DNA of 64,000 nucleotides from Blasia pusilla (lineage: Eukaryota; Marchantiophyta; Marchantiopsida; Blasiales): positions 16,678,001 to 16,742,000 of the forward strand of contig CM114272.1 of the NCBI GenBank assembly GCA_050084515.1, given 5' to 3'. Below are positions 20,366 through 32,724 of the stretch, in pieces. Below the pieces are notes generated by a model. It searched no databases. It was not told where the DNA came from and saw nothing but the letters and a program-made list of their open reading frames with translations. Made by a program: the position numbers and the translations under genes. Each line of letters begins with the position of its first letter. Within the stretch, counting starts at the first letter, position 1.

Positions 20366-23197
20366 CTACAATGGGTTGAGAGGGCAGTTATCTGGGGACA
20401 AGGAGAATGGTGGATCGAAGTAACGCCCTGAGAGGATTTGTCTTGCAAAATACTTATTCGCAGCCTCTGTGAAGTGGTAACCATCCCAAATTGTGTATTC
20501 ACTCGGATCTGGGCACATTTCTGATACCAAAACGAGTCCACCTTCAACAATTCCACTTTCACCGCATTGAACTGTCGCGTCAAAGTTGTATGTTGATGGG
20601 ACACCACAACAAGACTTGATGTTTTGGGTCAAACCTGAAGTAAAAGAAAAATCATTTAAGGAAATTAGATATTGTGTAGAGTCTGAGCTAACCGCAGTGT
20701 TAGACACAAATGTGATGAAAGGAACAAATTTTCCAAAAGTGATACAAGGCCACATGCATCTGACAGTGCGTAACACCTCTACCCTCGAGAGGTGGTCACA
20801 TTTCAATGTGGAGTGTTTGTAAGTAAGAAGTCATACCATTGTCTGTATAGTTGAACAGAAGGTTGTGTTGCAGTTGATAAATGTCCAAGTAAATGATTTG
20901 TGCATCAGGAAACTGCAAACTCAGGTCGGTTAAATTTTGTTTCAGGAGACTGTTGTAGGAGCGAACGAGTGTGTTGAAAGATGTCAAGCATCCAAAACTA
21001 TCCAGCTCTGTGATGTCATACGTCAGAACAGTTAGCTGTACAGGGGAACACCCGAGAGGACCAACACCCGACACAATGATAGATCTCGCTCCTCCATCGT
21101 AGATTGCCTAGACATTGAAAGACAGCAAACAAACACTGCCACATGCGTCAGTCAGATAGTAAATCAAAATCTGATTTGTGCAATGACTGAAGAAGTTTTA
21201 TGAGATGGATCAAAGCAGAGTTGTTTGAGAGGTTGCCTGTCTGCACTCCTTCATTTCAGACACAGATTGCGTCCCAACAATGAGGCGATGGTTAGAGTGT
21301 GTTTAAGCAGAAGTGTTGTTGAGGTATGTGAACTCACTCTTACTGCGCTGTTGATACTGGACACCATGTCTGGAAGGAAGGCTTGCATCTGAGCTATCGT
21401 CTGGCTCTTTGCAACACCATCTTCAAAGTCACTTGTTCCAGTTGATATCATGTACAAGCCCTGGTCGAAGTACTCACTCAAAGGCAGTCGACGAGCGGCT
21501 GCAATAGTAATATGCTTACACAGTTTTAGATATCTCCAGCTCATCCACTGTTCTAGTGTACAAATTTATCATGGGAAGCTTCTTAAACTCTTAGATGCGT
21601 GCCCACTGTTACATACACTTAGAAACTAATTTGTGCAAATACAAAATCTAGCATCAAGAAACTCATTCAATTTGGACGTAGCCACCACACCTTAACTTCT
21701 AATCCGACAGATAGCGAAGACATAAAGTCTGTTACAGAAATTTTACCAACCTTCAAGTGCTCTCTGCAGATCTGGGTCTTGGGTTGTGGTATTGTCTGCG
21801 ACCGTCTTTTGATTATTGTACAATTGATTGTATAGTTTCTTGAATGGGTGTTGAGGAGCCGTCCACCCATCTTTCGAAGGAGATGTTTCGGATGTGGAAC
21901 TGGATGTATAGTCCAGTAGCCCTCTTCTTGTGAGGACAGCTGATGATGAATTGAGAACTTCTAATACCTCTTTCTTGAAAAGTTGGAATTGTGTCACTTG
22001 TGTAGAGAGTGGAAAGAGAGTGCGATAATCAAGCACTCGTCGAGACGTTGACCATGCGATGGCAAAGTTTACTCCATTGGAAAAGTCAGAAGTGACTGAT
22101 TCCATGTAGGGATCCAAGAATCTGATGCCATATGCCTCCGCTGCATCCATCACAAATTTCCCCAAGTACATCAGGCACTCATAAACTCTGCCTGACTTTG
22201 ATGTTTTCAAGTGACCTAATCTAATGAAAACTCAGGTATGTTCTCCCAGCTATGGTTTTCCATTATGTATTTTTTTTGCTTCGTGGGGGTTTTGACCTGT
22301 TCAGTCAGAACATCTTTAACAAGAGAGTGTACCAGTCTTTCACTCTTTCTCAGCTGCCTTTGGCCGGGGATGCTCCTGTCTGGGAGAATTTGGTATGTCA
22401 TATATCATCCCGATCTATTTTCAGAACTAGTGAGACTATAAATTAGACTCATCGGAGTAGCTAGACAGTTATAGAAGATGGAATAGAAAGGAAGATGGAT
22501 GTTTTGAAGCCTGTGGAAGGAACTATATTTGAAATCTGAGGAATTTTGGCTGTTCCCTGAATAGGTTGAGGTTGAATAGGATTACAGGCTATGGAAAGTT
22601 CTTAGTGAGTATGAAAACTTTGGATCCTCTCAAAGGAGCTTTGCAGGGCTCAACAACATCAAAACATGGCCATGCTGGGTGACGTGGAAGGATGAAGAAG
22701 AATCTGATCAAATACAGGCTGTGCAACCATAATTTTCGAAGTCCTGGAAACTATGAACTGGACCTAAATAGGTACATGTTGATCTCCAAATTCTGACTTC
22801 CCATAGTTCTGGTATCTTGCTCGGACATGAATAGGAAGTGAATGCATAGAACGGCCATCCCCCTCCCTCTTGTTTATCTACCAAATGAACCAAGAACATT
22901 CATGAAGGCACGTTGCAGTGGTTCAAAGGAAAGAATGGCAAACGTACTTAGGAAGTCAATGATAAGTCGGCCATCACTGTATCGCCATTGTGGCTCGTGG
23001 AAGTAAGTTTCACCATATGGTGCGAATTCGGCCATGGTTTCAGTAGGGAAGGCAGCATGATTCCCACCTGTGTCTGACGCAGAGTCTCCAAAGTTGAAGA
23101 TGGCAGGAAAACATGTGGCATTTGCACCTTGGGTGGACACCAACAACCATAAGTTTATTACCAGCCAAGAGTATCTCCATCTCCACAGCGACGACAT
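20366..23197 (-). CDS. GDSL esterase/lipase, secreted, five exons (463 aa)
   Basis: SGNH-type hydrolase probably acting on esters in the apoplast. Exons on the minus strand: 23197-22948, 22191-21751, 21498-21338, 21107-20837 and 20634-20366; all introns fit GT-AG and phases match, totalling 1392 bp. The ATG at 23197 opens a hydrophobic signal peptide (WLVINLWLLVSTQGANA). Block I FNFGDSASDTGG supplies the nucleophilic Ser, SDGRLIIDF lies in block II, SGVGPLGCSP in the central region, and WDGYHFTEAAN (block V) supplies the Asp-His pair. The block III position reads GTSD instead of the usual GxND, so the oxyanion-hole Asn appears to be Ser. The exact acceptor of exon 2 (22192) was chosen by phase and is the least certain junction. 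Confidence 0.88.
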
Positions 23198-25229
23198 TTT
23201 TCTTCTCCTCTCTAATCAGTTAGATCAGCAAGACTCTGCCACGATCATCCTGCAAACAATTTGTGGATTCAACAACAATTACTTATCTAGTTTACTGAGT
23301 TTTTGCAAGAGCAGGAAATGATGAAAGACAGCAGTAATCGGTTGCATGAAGAAAACTACTCGAGTAGTCTGAAGAGAAATGTGGAACCAGTTACTCTCGA
23401 AAGGAATTCATATGAAATTAGTGTATTTTCCAAATGCACAGTAAAATTCATGATGCCTTCATATTTCTGTTCCTGAAAAGTGCGAAGATATCATGAATCA
23501 GGGTCCACGCCGAAAGGGCTGCAGTGGATTAGAAACATGTAGGGAGTTCTTGAGGCTGGGAAGAGTATTGGAGGACTAAGTGGACACTACCTCCATGCAG
23601 CCTCACAATATCTGGAGAATTCTGGGTAGAGCTCAAAAAATCAATTGGCATCACGTACAGTCAGCTCCTAAGAATCTCAGATCATAGAAGAATGTTATGA
23701 AGCGTCCAAGCTTTAAGAGTTTGGCAAATTCTGTGTCTGAGTTCCGGAACCGAATGTCATGGAGAGCTCAAGGAAATCAAGAATGTTAAGAAGGCAGACT
23801 CATAAATTTACGAGTAGATTGTGTCAGAATTCTGTCAATTCCTATGTCACGAAAATTTAAGCAAATTAAGAGTGTTTGGAAGGCAGTGTCACACATCGAC
23901 TACTATTACAAAATGGCCTGAAAAGTTGAGTAAATTAATAGAGCAACCGGTCACACGGAATGACTACCAGTCCACGTCGACTCCAGGATGTTTTAAAAGT
24001 TAGGAGCATTTACAACGAGTTACGTAATGACAGCAATTGATGATTGTTGCCAAGAAATTAAGGACCTGAAGTGCTGGTAAATACTCTTACTGGGAAACCC
24101 CGGAAATTCCAAAATAGGGATCAAGGCGCTTAAGAAACAGTAGTCCAAAGCGAGTGCACAGGATATCTGATTGGCGACAATCGCAGGTTGTTGCAATGAG
24201 ATCAAAGAGTCCCATAACCTACAGTTTCAAGAAATCTCTCTGACTCTTACGTTGCGAAAATGTTCAGGCCACAACAATTCAATAATTATGAAGTATTACG
24301 AATCTAGATACACCTCGATCGCCGAACGCGGACACCGACTCTTATGTTGCGGCGACTGCCAAATGTTTAGATTTCCGTGGTTTGAAGGAAAAGTGGAGAA
24401 GAAACGCAAAGAAATGGGAGGATTAGGGGATGTACACAATGGAGGATTCGAAAAGTAGATGGATTCAAGGCTACAACCCTCAAAAGGGGGAAAAGATGGG
24501 ACTCCTAAAACTTGATCACACTTTCAAAAAATCATTTACATATGGCAATTATGGAAAGTAGTGGCATCTTCCACGACTTTTCATGACAATCCTTAAGGGG
24601 TAGATTCCATGGGCAGGCGCGGAGGTCGTGGCGACCCGTTTTTTGCGTCCAAAAAAGTTATCCAACTTTTCATGAAGAAAAAATCCAATGGTTTTAACAG
24701 AGTTTTGTTAAATGGGTTGCGAGGATGCCGGGTCAATTCTGCACTCAAAAGTTTTGGGCGTAGAAATATCGACGACGCTCTATGGTTGCCATAACCCTGT
24801 GCGCATGACTTCGAACCCTAAGGAAGATTGGCATTCGTTTCTGCCATAGTAGAAGGCCAACAAGTCTCTATCAAGTCAAGAAAAAGAATCGCATTAAAAA
24901 AGGGCTGGAGAGTATTAAACCAAAAATCCAATACTCAATCCAAAAGGAGGGAAGACTAGTTTTTTAGAATTTTTGTTTATTACTAGAGGAATAAAAATGA
25001 TTTTGAGTAGAATTAAAAATTGATAAGGGATTATGGAATGGGATAGTAAATATTAAAACTACAATACATTTTAGGTGTCATGTTAGCAAATGGAGAATCC
25101 CCAAAAAGAAAAAAAATCCAGGAAAGTCACGCTCTAAATGAAAGGAAAATTCCTCTTACAAGGTGATTTCAATTTTAATAAAAACACCTTAAAGAAAATA
25201 GAACTAAAAAGAATTGAAAAAAAAAAAGG
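23198..25229. other. Upstream spacer of the GDSL gene; nothing recognised
   Basis: Roughly 2 kb with no coding frame of note. Similar phrases recur (for example GGAGAGCTCAAGG and TCATAAATTTACG-like text at 23580-23830), suggesting old local duplications, but none could be delimited. Confidence 0.4.
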
Positions 25230-26465
25230 ATAGCAATTTCAAGATAGAGGAGTGACACGGTTCGGAGCTCCACCAAATATATCCGGACCCCTCACCAACT
25301 CCAGATTCGGAGCCCAACCTCCTACTGACGTCCTGCGACCGGCCCCAGACCCCAACGGGCGTCCCCCACGGCGACGGGACGGGACAGGACGGGACGGACA
25401 TACCGACAAGCAGCCGGAATCCGCCGGACGCAGCGAGAGAATTCCCTGTTGTGAGGAGGCGGATTAGCGACGAGGAAAGTGGAGCACGAGAAAGCTTTGC
25501 ATGCAATTCAGTCCAAGTTGTGGCATTTGGCGATTCAGCCATGCACGGAATCGACCGAGGCGAGGTGGACCGCAAGGCACCAGAAGCGAAAAGCGGAGGA
25601 TTTCCTTTCCAGCTGCGCGCTTGCCGCGTCGATTGGCGGAGCATGGCGTGATGGAGGAGTGACCCCGCCATGTTCCCAAAAGTGGAGCTCACATGGCGCG
25701 AGGATAACGAGGAATCGTCCCCACGGCCACGCAATTTCACGCTTCTTTTGAGAAAGGGGTCCGCGGGAAAGCTACGTAATTACTACCTCCGCTGCACTCC
25801 ATTTCGTGAGACAGCAGTAATCCCAGCGCAGACCTTCGAAGCGCAAAGCGAGGATCGCCGAAACGATTGCTCCCCACCCCTCCCCGATTCATTCCGAGTC
25901 ACGTACTCGCGAGGATCTCGAGCTACCACATCCGCATAGGAATCCATTGTCGTTCCTGTGGGGCCGCCGTCGCGGTGCGTGGTCTCAAGCGGAGATGTCC
26001 GGTGCACTCCATGGGGGCCTTGAAGAAGCTTCCTCCCAACGCTCCGGCGCCGTTCCTCGCTGCGTGTAGATAGCTGGCGGTGACAGTCTTCCGATTTCTG
26101 TCGGATTTTTGAGCCGTGACTCTTCGTGGATCCGAGACCACGCGGTTCTCCTCTCCTGTCGGCTCTCTCTAATACAACGGAAGTGTAGATCAGAGACCTC
26201 AAGGAACGAACGTCCGTCTGTCTGCCGTTCCCTGCGGACAGAGAGAGACATCGATTTCCCACTCCACAGAGTTTGTTCCTCGATCCTCGATGGGGATCCC
26301 TCCTCGAGACTCTCTGTGCTTGCACGTCTGGCCTCAGGAACAGAGCCTCCTGCGCACGATCTTGCGCCGGCCGGTGCTCACAGTGGATCGCCACTGTTGC
26401 CATCTCACGCCGCAACGATCAAGGAAATCCGTCTGCATGGCCCAAACTTGCCGACAACCCCCAAG

Positions 26466-26513
26466 CCCTCTCTCTCTCTCTCTTTCCAGGGAGGGAGGGA
26501 GAGAGAGAGAGAG
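26466..26513. repeat. Adjacent CT and GA runs forming an inverted repeat
   Basis: A (CT)n tract at 26467-26484 is followed by CAGGGAGGGAGG and a (GA)n tract ending near 26512. The two tracts can pair with each other over about 16-18 bp. Confidence 0.8.
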
Positions 26514-27590
26514 TCCGTGGAGGTGCCCACGCTCGCAATGGCCGACTGCATGGCCGCCAAGACTCTGCGTCGATCGATAGATCGATCGGAGCGGGGTCCG
26601 TGTGAGGTAGACGAGGACTCCTGACTCGAACGTGAGGTCGAAGCGGAGCGAAGTACTCGAAGATCTGCGAGACCACACGATCAGAAGTACCCAACAGCTC
26701 TCAGACTGGATACGAAGCTGCAGCAGTGGCGATCGGTCTCGCGAATTCGCGTCAGTGTATCTGGAGCATCGGCTTGCCGTCACAGATGTGGGGAGCTTGC
26801 GGACATCCAGGGGGGTTTCAAGCGACCTTCATCGCTCCGTACTCGACCGCCAGGTCCAGGGGCGAGCGATGCAGTGGACAGATCCGCCTGATCTCGAGGC
26901 TGTCCGAGAACCATAGCCGAATTGAATCCGCACGAAACATCCACGGGCAACGCACGAAACATCCATGGGTCGGCATGCAACAAAACAATCTACCTCTCCA
27001 TCTACAGCACCGACGAGCCCATGACAGTGGCGAATCACGATCCCCTCGCCGACTCCTCCGAGACTCCAATTGGCCCGACCACCGAACCAGAACTCCCCGA
27101 TGCTCGACCCGTTCGTCGAACGCCCCATTTTCGGAGACGAGAACGGGCTGGTTGGCTGGAAGCCTCCGCCGGAGACTGTCATCCTTCAGCAGATGTTCTC
27201 CACAGCAGCCACAGCGAAGAATTCCGGGGATTCTGGACTGGACGGGTTCGAGAATCTAAAACGGGAGCGATGAAGTGTGCGTACCTGCTGCCAAAATCAA
27301 TCCTAGCTCTTCACGACCAAAGGGGAAGGGAGGACGAACTCTGAAGCAAGCCATGAGCTAGCTCAGCAGCTGAGTAGTTCGAGTCACAAGGAGCATACGG
27401 ACGATTTGGCTCAGTGAACCCCCACAGAAACGTCGTCGGTCCCCCAGCGAGTGGACTGTTCGCGTGAGAAGGTGAGCTCTCCCCTGTTCGGAAGACCACA
27501 ATCAGCAGGGGACAATTCATCAGCGACTCGAGATTTACCTGCGACTCACTGACGGGCTGTTGTCACAATGCGCTCGGTGCTATCAGCAGT

Positions 27591-27619
27591 TCGACCTCGA
27601 CCTCGACCTCGACCTCGGG
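27591..27619. repeat. CGACCT hexanucleotide tract
   Basis: Four to five perfect copies of CGACCT. Read on the minus strand they give alternating Arg-Gly, which explains an otherwise odd RGRGRG translation. Confidence 0.85.
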
Positions 27620-28250
27620 GTCGCGCGTCCGCTAGCATCGACATGAAGAGTAGACCCTGGCCAGGATCCCGAATCGCTGGAGTGCCGAAATCGGAGCTCG
27701 CATGGTGCGGCTCAAAACGCATCAATTGCCGCGAATCGGACGGACGAATACCCGCAGGGGCAGGCCGCGCACGTGGATGGGAGAATTCTCCAGACGCATC
27801 GTCGGGATCAGCGCGGAGAAATCCGCTGCGGTTGGTGGGGACTGAGGCCGGAGGGGACTCCGAATCGTAGCGATCGCGCTTGTGAGGAAAGGCGCTCGAT
27901 TTTGTATTCCTCCTGCGCGTCCCGAACTCGGGGGGTACGAAGCACACGTGTCGACCTCGACCCCACAAAGCTCTCACGTCTCCTCTGCGTGAGGAGATGC
28001 GAGTAAAAGTAGTAGGAAGGGAGGACTACTCATGAGCGAGAGCTTCGTGACGATGTTGACTTGACGGGGACGCGAGGGCAGGTTCATGTCGCGCCTCTAA
28101 GTTGGCTGGCTACACTTTTACAGCACGAGCTCGGCCTATCTTACCTGCTCCGAGCGGAAAGTCCCGCTAACTTCCTTGAGCCTACCACGCTAAATTTAGA
28201 TCTTCTTCTCATTCCGGCGGACCAAGGCGGCAAAGTAGTGGGGACTACGG

Positions 28251-29559
28251 AGTAACGGTTAATTTTTTCACCTTTTCAAATTGCCTTTATGGGTGTAACC
28301 ATCTCGATTTTCATTCACCTATAAAATCATAGAATATCTCTTTGTCTTCTTAGCTTGAAGCCAAATTATATTCACTCTCCTTTTCGGGGTATATTTGTTT
28401 GTTGAGATTTGTAATACTCTTTCCCCGTGCTTTTTCTTTTCTTTGTAATCGATTCTAACCTAATAGTAAAGAAAAGATCAAAAGTAATCTTATTCCGTTA
28501 ATTTTGAAAAAAAACAACTTGTACTCCAAATTACGCAGTAAAATGGATTTATTAAAAGTGAACGGACAGTGAGGTCCGGCCAGGAAATATAAATATTTCT
28601 CTAAAACCCGTAGAAACCGCTGCTAGGTAGGAGTGGATAATAACAACGGACTGTTCACATACTGGGTCGGGTTCGAATCCGACTGACCCCTATCCATTTT
28701 TCCTCCGGAGGGCTAAGCTGCCCTTGTCGGCAATAAATGCCTGAAATCGGCTTCTTAGGCTTTCGGTCCTTGGAGGCTGAGCACTTAAGCTACTTTTAAA
28801 GTCCGTATCTCCTTCCGAGAGTTTGACGGACTCCAAGTTGGCTGGGACGGCAAACCCGGCATTCACGGAGCCGGGAAATTTAGCCGGGCGTAGCGACGTT
28901 GAGCAACTTGAGCTTCCCTTCGCGTCTGACGGAGTGGCTAAGTTGAAGTAGTCATGGCTATGGGACCCATCGGGGAAAAGGCCGGTCCGGTCAACTCTAC
29001 TCCTCTCGCACCGACGACGTGCTCCGCGAATTATTGGGCCAAAAATATCCACAAATCGAAAAGTTCTCGTCCTTTTCGATGAATGAGGTGAGGAGTGGAT
29101 CGTCGTCGTTTTCAATCGCTTTTTATTTGTTTTTCTTCTTAATAGAAAACTCTCATTTTCTTCTTTTTCTTCAATTCGGTGTTAAAACATTCTTTTCAAA
29201 GAAGAAAACATCTTTGAAGATTACTAAAGAGAATTTCATCTTCTTGTGACGAAAAACTTCAAACGGTGGGTTTGACACATCTCACAAGCTCATTTCATTG
29301 TGTCGTGTATGATATGATATGACATGTTGTTCACCCACCATTCCTAAGTCCACTAATAAGAAAAGAAAAGAAAAGAAAATTGCTCGTCTCGAACATAGTA
29401 CAAAATGGGACCTATTCACTTCCGTTCAGCCGATTCGAAGCGCATAATCCAAATGTTTGGACTTCCAAGAAAACGACACTACTAGACACGAAACTACGGG
29501 GAGCAAAGTCCAAAGGGAAAGTATTAAGGGTCAATCTGTTGTAGCTCCAACTCGACTCA
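28251..29559. other. AT-rich spacer with a tRNA-like B box
   Basis: GGTTCGAATCC at 28670-28680 is a perfect RNA polymerase III B box, and GGTAGGAGTGG at 28626 is an A-box-like match about 45 bases upstream. No 5' acceptor stem partner exists, so it is not a tRNA gene; a decayed SINE is the best reading. The rest holds nothing recognisable. Confidence 0.4.
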
Positions 29560-30475
29560 CTCCATAGCTAAAATCTACCACGCCCCAAATAATATTTCAC
29601 CACACCACCAACCACATGAACCCCCACTACCCATCCATAATAAATTAAATTTGTTACACCCCACCCCACCCCCACCCAACCGAACAAAGTAGACTCCCAA
29701 GCGCTAGCAAGGAGTGCAAGGATAAGGATAGGGTGGGGTTGGAGGTCCCACGAAGAGATAGGGATGGAGGAATCGCTCGAGTCTTCTTGGGATAAGGGGG
29801 GCCCGAATGCGTCGTCCAATTGTTGAGCGCCAGTGGAAAAGGCGTAGGGATGCGAAGGAGTCGGTGGAGGAGGGAGGCGCAGCAGCAATTGCCCAAATCT
29901 CTCATGAAAATCTAGTTTATCACGAATCATTGCAGGTCTTGATAGTTCTGCTCCTCATGGAAAGATATGGTTACAAAGACATGACTAAAGTTCCTACGAG
30001 CCTCGTAGAAGTAGCACAAATCCCTCACGAAACTCTGGGAAGCAGCGCGAATCTCTCAGAAGAGTTCCGGAGTTCGAGAAGCCGACGAGCGGAGTGCGTC
30101 TGGAGCTGCGAGTCGCAGCGGCGGAACGGCGGGGGGCGGGGGGAGGATCGCAGAATCGAGAATGAGGAAAAAAAAAATCTCCGTAGCCTGAGACTGAGAG
30201 CCGGCTTGACCAGCGTCCCAGCGGACGGGCAGCAGTGCTGAAATCTCGAACCATGTCATGGGGGATGGCAAGAGCTTGGAGGTGAGTGCGAGAAACGGTA
30301 ACAGTAAGGGAGGGAGGAGGAGGTCGCACGCCGGGGGGTGGGATGGGACCCCGGAGGGCCTTGCCCGAAACGAAGCCGACGAGGAAAAAGACGACGACGA
30401 CGCGTGGAGCACTTTTGGACGTGTTCCTTCCAACTGCTATCGATTCCGTCCGTCCGGAGCGGTGGTGGCGCATTA
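29560..30475. other. GC-rich tract, no recognised gene
   Basis: The plus frame 29807-30241 (144 codons, MRRPIVERQWKRRRDAKE) and minus frames over the same bases are open but show no domain. Purine-rich runs near 30130-30170 and 30300-30330 make both strands look open. I do not call a gene. Confidence 0.3.
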
Positions 30476-30727
30476 AGGGGTGTCAATTTATTTCCCATCC
30501 CGAATCGTCCGGGTTAGGGGGGGGCCCGCCAGTTTTGCGCCGGCCCGTGTATTTCAGTTGCCAGCCTCCAAACCAAGGGATACCCGAGAACGCAAACCGG
30601 GTGGGAATAATTCCCGGGAGCGCCAAAACAGGTAGCTCGGGAGCTACCCGTTTGGGATGCGGAAAGTCCCCGGATAGAGAGATCCGGGGATAAAAAATCC
30701 CGGATATGGGGTATTGTGACCCCCCCA
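30476..30727. mobile_element. Possible hAT-type MITE
   Basis: The left end AGGGGTGTCAATTT resembles the termini of plant hAT elements, and the right end read in reverse (GGGGGGTCACAATACCCC) is an imperfect inverted match. Inside are strong palindromes: GTAGCTCGGGAGCTAC (30631-30646) and CCCCGGATAGAGAGATCCGG (from 30669). I see no 8-bp target duplication, so the assignment is tentative. Confidence 0.3.
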
Positions 30728-30949
30728 CTTTCAAGCTTCGTAGGTAGATGGTTAAGCGAGTTGCTCAGACTTGATCGGTGGCGAGTTCGAGGCCGGGTGT
30801 ACGCGCGACTCGCTACTCACGCGCACGGTTTGTGGAACTCATTTTTTCACAAATCTGAATACATTAACATTTCTAATGTTCACAATAACTTGGAGAGCCG
30901 GAGGTGGGGTGAGGTAGAGAGATTAATGCATGAATGGAATGTAAATTCA

Positions 30950-31092
30950 GACGTGGTGGACTTCTGGCTAGGTGAATGGGTTTGGATTGGGGAAGTCGCG
31001 GGTTTGAGTTTGGGTGCGAGTGGCATATGCTATTCGAAGAATGGTTTCCGTGAATTTTTGTAGAGATCCTTGTGCAAATTCATAAATTTTGG
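30950..31092 (+). mobile_element. tRNA-derived SINE-like copy, plus orientation
   Basis: From GTGGTGGACTTCTGGCTAGG (about 30953) to the AAATTTTGG near 31090 it aligns with the reverse complement of 31165-31322. The B box is partly eroded (GCGGGTTTGAGTTTGG). The tail GGTTTCCGTGAATTTTTG is shared. Confidence 0.6.
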
Positions 31093-31159
31093 ATACTAGG
31101 GATACCACCAACAACATTCCTTGTTGTTCGGGATGCTCGGGTTTGTCTAGGGAAGTCCT

Positions 31160-31322
31160 AAAATTTATGAAGATGCATGATGATTTTCACACAAATTTAC
31201 GGAAACCATTTTTGGAAAAGCATTTGCCACTTGCCCCTGGACTCGAACCCGCTACTCCCCAAAGCCAAACCCATTCACCTAGCAAGCGCTCTGCTATGTC
31301 CACCACATATAGATTGTGATTT
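31160..31322 (-). mobile_element. tRNA-derived SINE-like copy, minus orientation
   Basis: On the minus strand TAGCAGAGCGCTTGCT (31281-31296) fits a polymerase III A box and GGGTTCGAGTCC (31239-31250) is a B box, about 40 bases apart. With the plus copy it makes an inverted pair that can fold into a long hairpin. It directly precedes the Helitron helicase remnant. Confidence 0.65.
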
Positions 31323-31374
31323 ATTTTCCCTTTATGCAATAATCTAATCTTCTCCTTGCAAGTGTAAGAAGTAA

Positions 31375-32724
31375 GGGAAGTATTGTTTTAGTTGTTGCAT
31401 CATCTGGGATAATTGTTTTATTATTGGATGGAGGGCGTACATCACACTCACCATTTAGGATTCCCATAAATGTTGATGAAAGTTCCACTTGCAATATGGC
31501 TGTCAATAGTGACGTTGTACGTTTGATCCAAAAAACTACGCTTATTATATGGGATGAGGCACCTCTGACTTATCGTCATGCATTTGAGGTTGTGAATCGT
31601 ACCTTACAAGATATTATGGGAGTGATATCTCATGACCTCAGGGACATACCATTTGGGGGAAAGTTCATTATTTTCAGTGGTGACTTTCGGCCAATTTACC
31701 TATCATTCGTCATGGGGATCGTCCTAAAAATTATCCAAGCCAATTTAAAAAGATCTCATATAAAAGTGATGAAGCTTATTACAAACATGAGAGTTGAAAA
31801 TTTAGAAGGGCATATGCGTGTTCATCAACAAGCTTTTGCTGACTGTTTATTGGAGATTGGAGAAGATCATGTGCCATTACACACTTCTTTGGGAGAAGAT
31901 TTTATCCGATTGGTTGTTCATAGCAAGAATGTAAATGATCTTATTGATATGATATATAGGAATGATCTTCAAAGGTTTAATTACATCAACTTTTTAAGAG
32001 ATAGAGTTATTCTCACACCAAAAAATAGAGATATTGATGACATAAATACGGAAGTCATGTCTCCATTTTTTGGAGAGGTAATAATGTTTACTCTCAATGA
32101 AAATGACTTCATTTTGTCTACTTTTGACTTCAATTTAGACTAAGTTTTAGGGAAAATATTTTCTAACAAGTGTGTTATGTACAAGAGCATATTTATCTTA
32201 GTATTGATTCTTTTCCAACTGAGGGAATAAGTTATATCTATCCAACAAAGTTCTTGAATACATGTTTATCTTCTGGATTGCCTTCACATCGTTTGTGTTT
32301 GAAGATTGGTGCACCAATTATGTTTTTACGGAACATGAATGGGGCAAAAGGACAAGCAAATGGCACTCGGTTAATCATTCGTGGATTCATGCAACATATT
32401 ATTGATGCTGAAATTATTACGGGGAAGAACATTGGAGATCGAGTTTTCATTCCCCGTATCCCATTGATTGCTTATGACTCATGGTTGCCTTTTGATTTAC
32501 GTAGATTCCAATTCCGTATTCATCCAGCTTTTGCCATGACTATTAATAAATCATAAGGTCAAACTTTACGAAAGATTAGAATATACTTACTGGCCAATTA
32601 TACGTCGCATTATCTAGAATAGGAGAGAAAAATTCAATTCATATTATGATCCATAATGAAACACATTCCAATGAAAAAGATAATCCCACTCAAAATGTTA
32701 TGTATAAAGAGATTTTTGCATAAA
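31375..32724 (+). pseudogene. Helitron PIF1-like DNA helicase, decayed
   Basis: Motifs in order: DGGRTSHSPFRIP (around 31428-31465), Walker B-like LIIWDEAPLT (31535), SGDFRPI (31675), then YPTKFLN, LCLKIGAPIMFLRN (about 32300), NGTRLIIRGF, FIPRIPL, and MTINKS with TAA (32554) for Gln before GQT. The end reads QLYVALSRIGEKNSI in a shifted frame (from about 32593), with MYKEIFA closing at 32724. This is the C-terminal half of a plant Helitron Rep/helicase; the N-terminal Walker A part and Rep domain are missing. At least two frameshifts and several stops make it non-functional. Confidence 0.85.

Larger units (their letters stand above)
25230..28250. other. GC- and CpG-rich tract without a recognised gene
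   Basis: The base composition changes sharply at both ends. Many overlapping frames are open on both strands because stops are rare in GC-rich DNA. The longest (25740-25204 minus, 27977-27546 minus, 26726-27259 plus) have no domain and read as low-complexity translations. One plus-strand frame, about 27010-27270, ending GLDGFENLKRER and containing MLDPFVERPIFGDENGLVGW, looks the most protein-like but lacks clear splice context. The tract may be a promoter/5' region or a GC-rich repeat. Confidence 0.35.

Noticed and set aside
25204-27977. Several protein genes in the GC-rich tract
   Set aside because: Frames overlap on both strands, have no domains, and are expected from low stop density in GC-rich DNA.
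28615-28690. Functional tRNA gene
   Set aside because: B box is perfect but no acceptor-stem partner is found at the expected distance; at most a SINE remnant.
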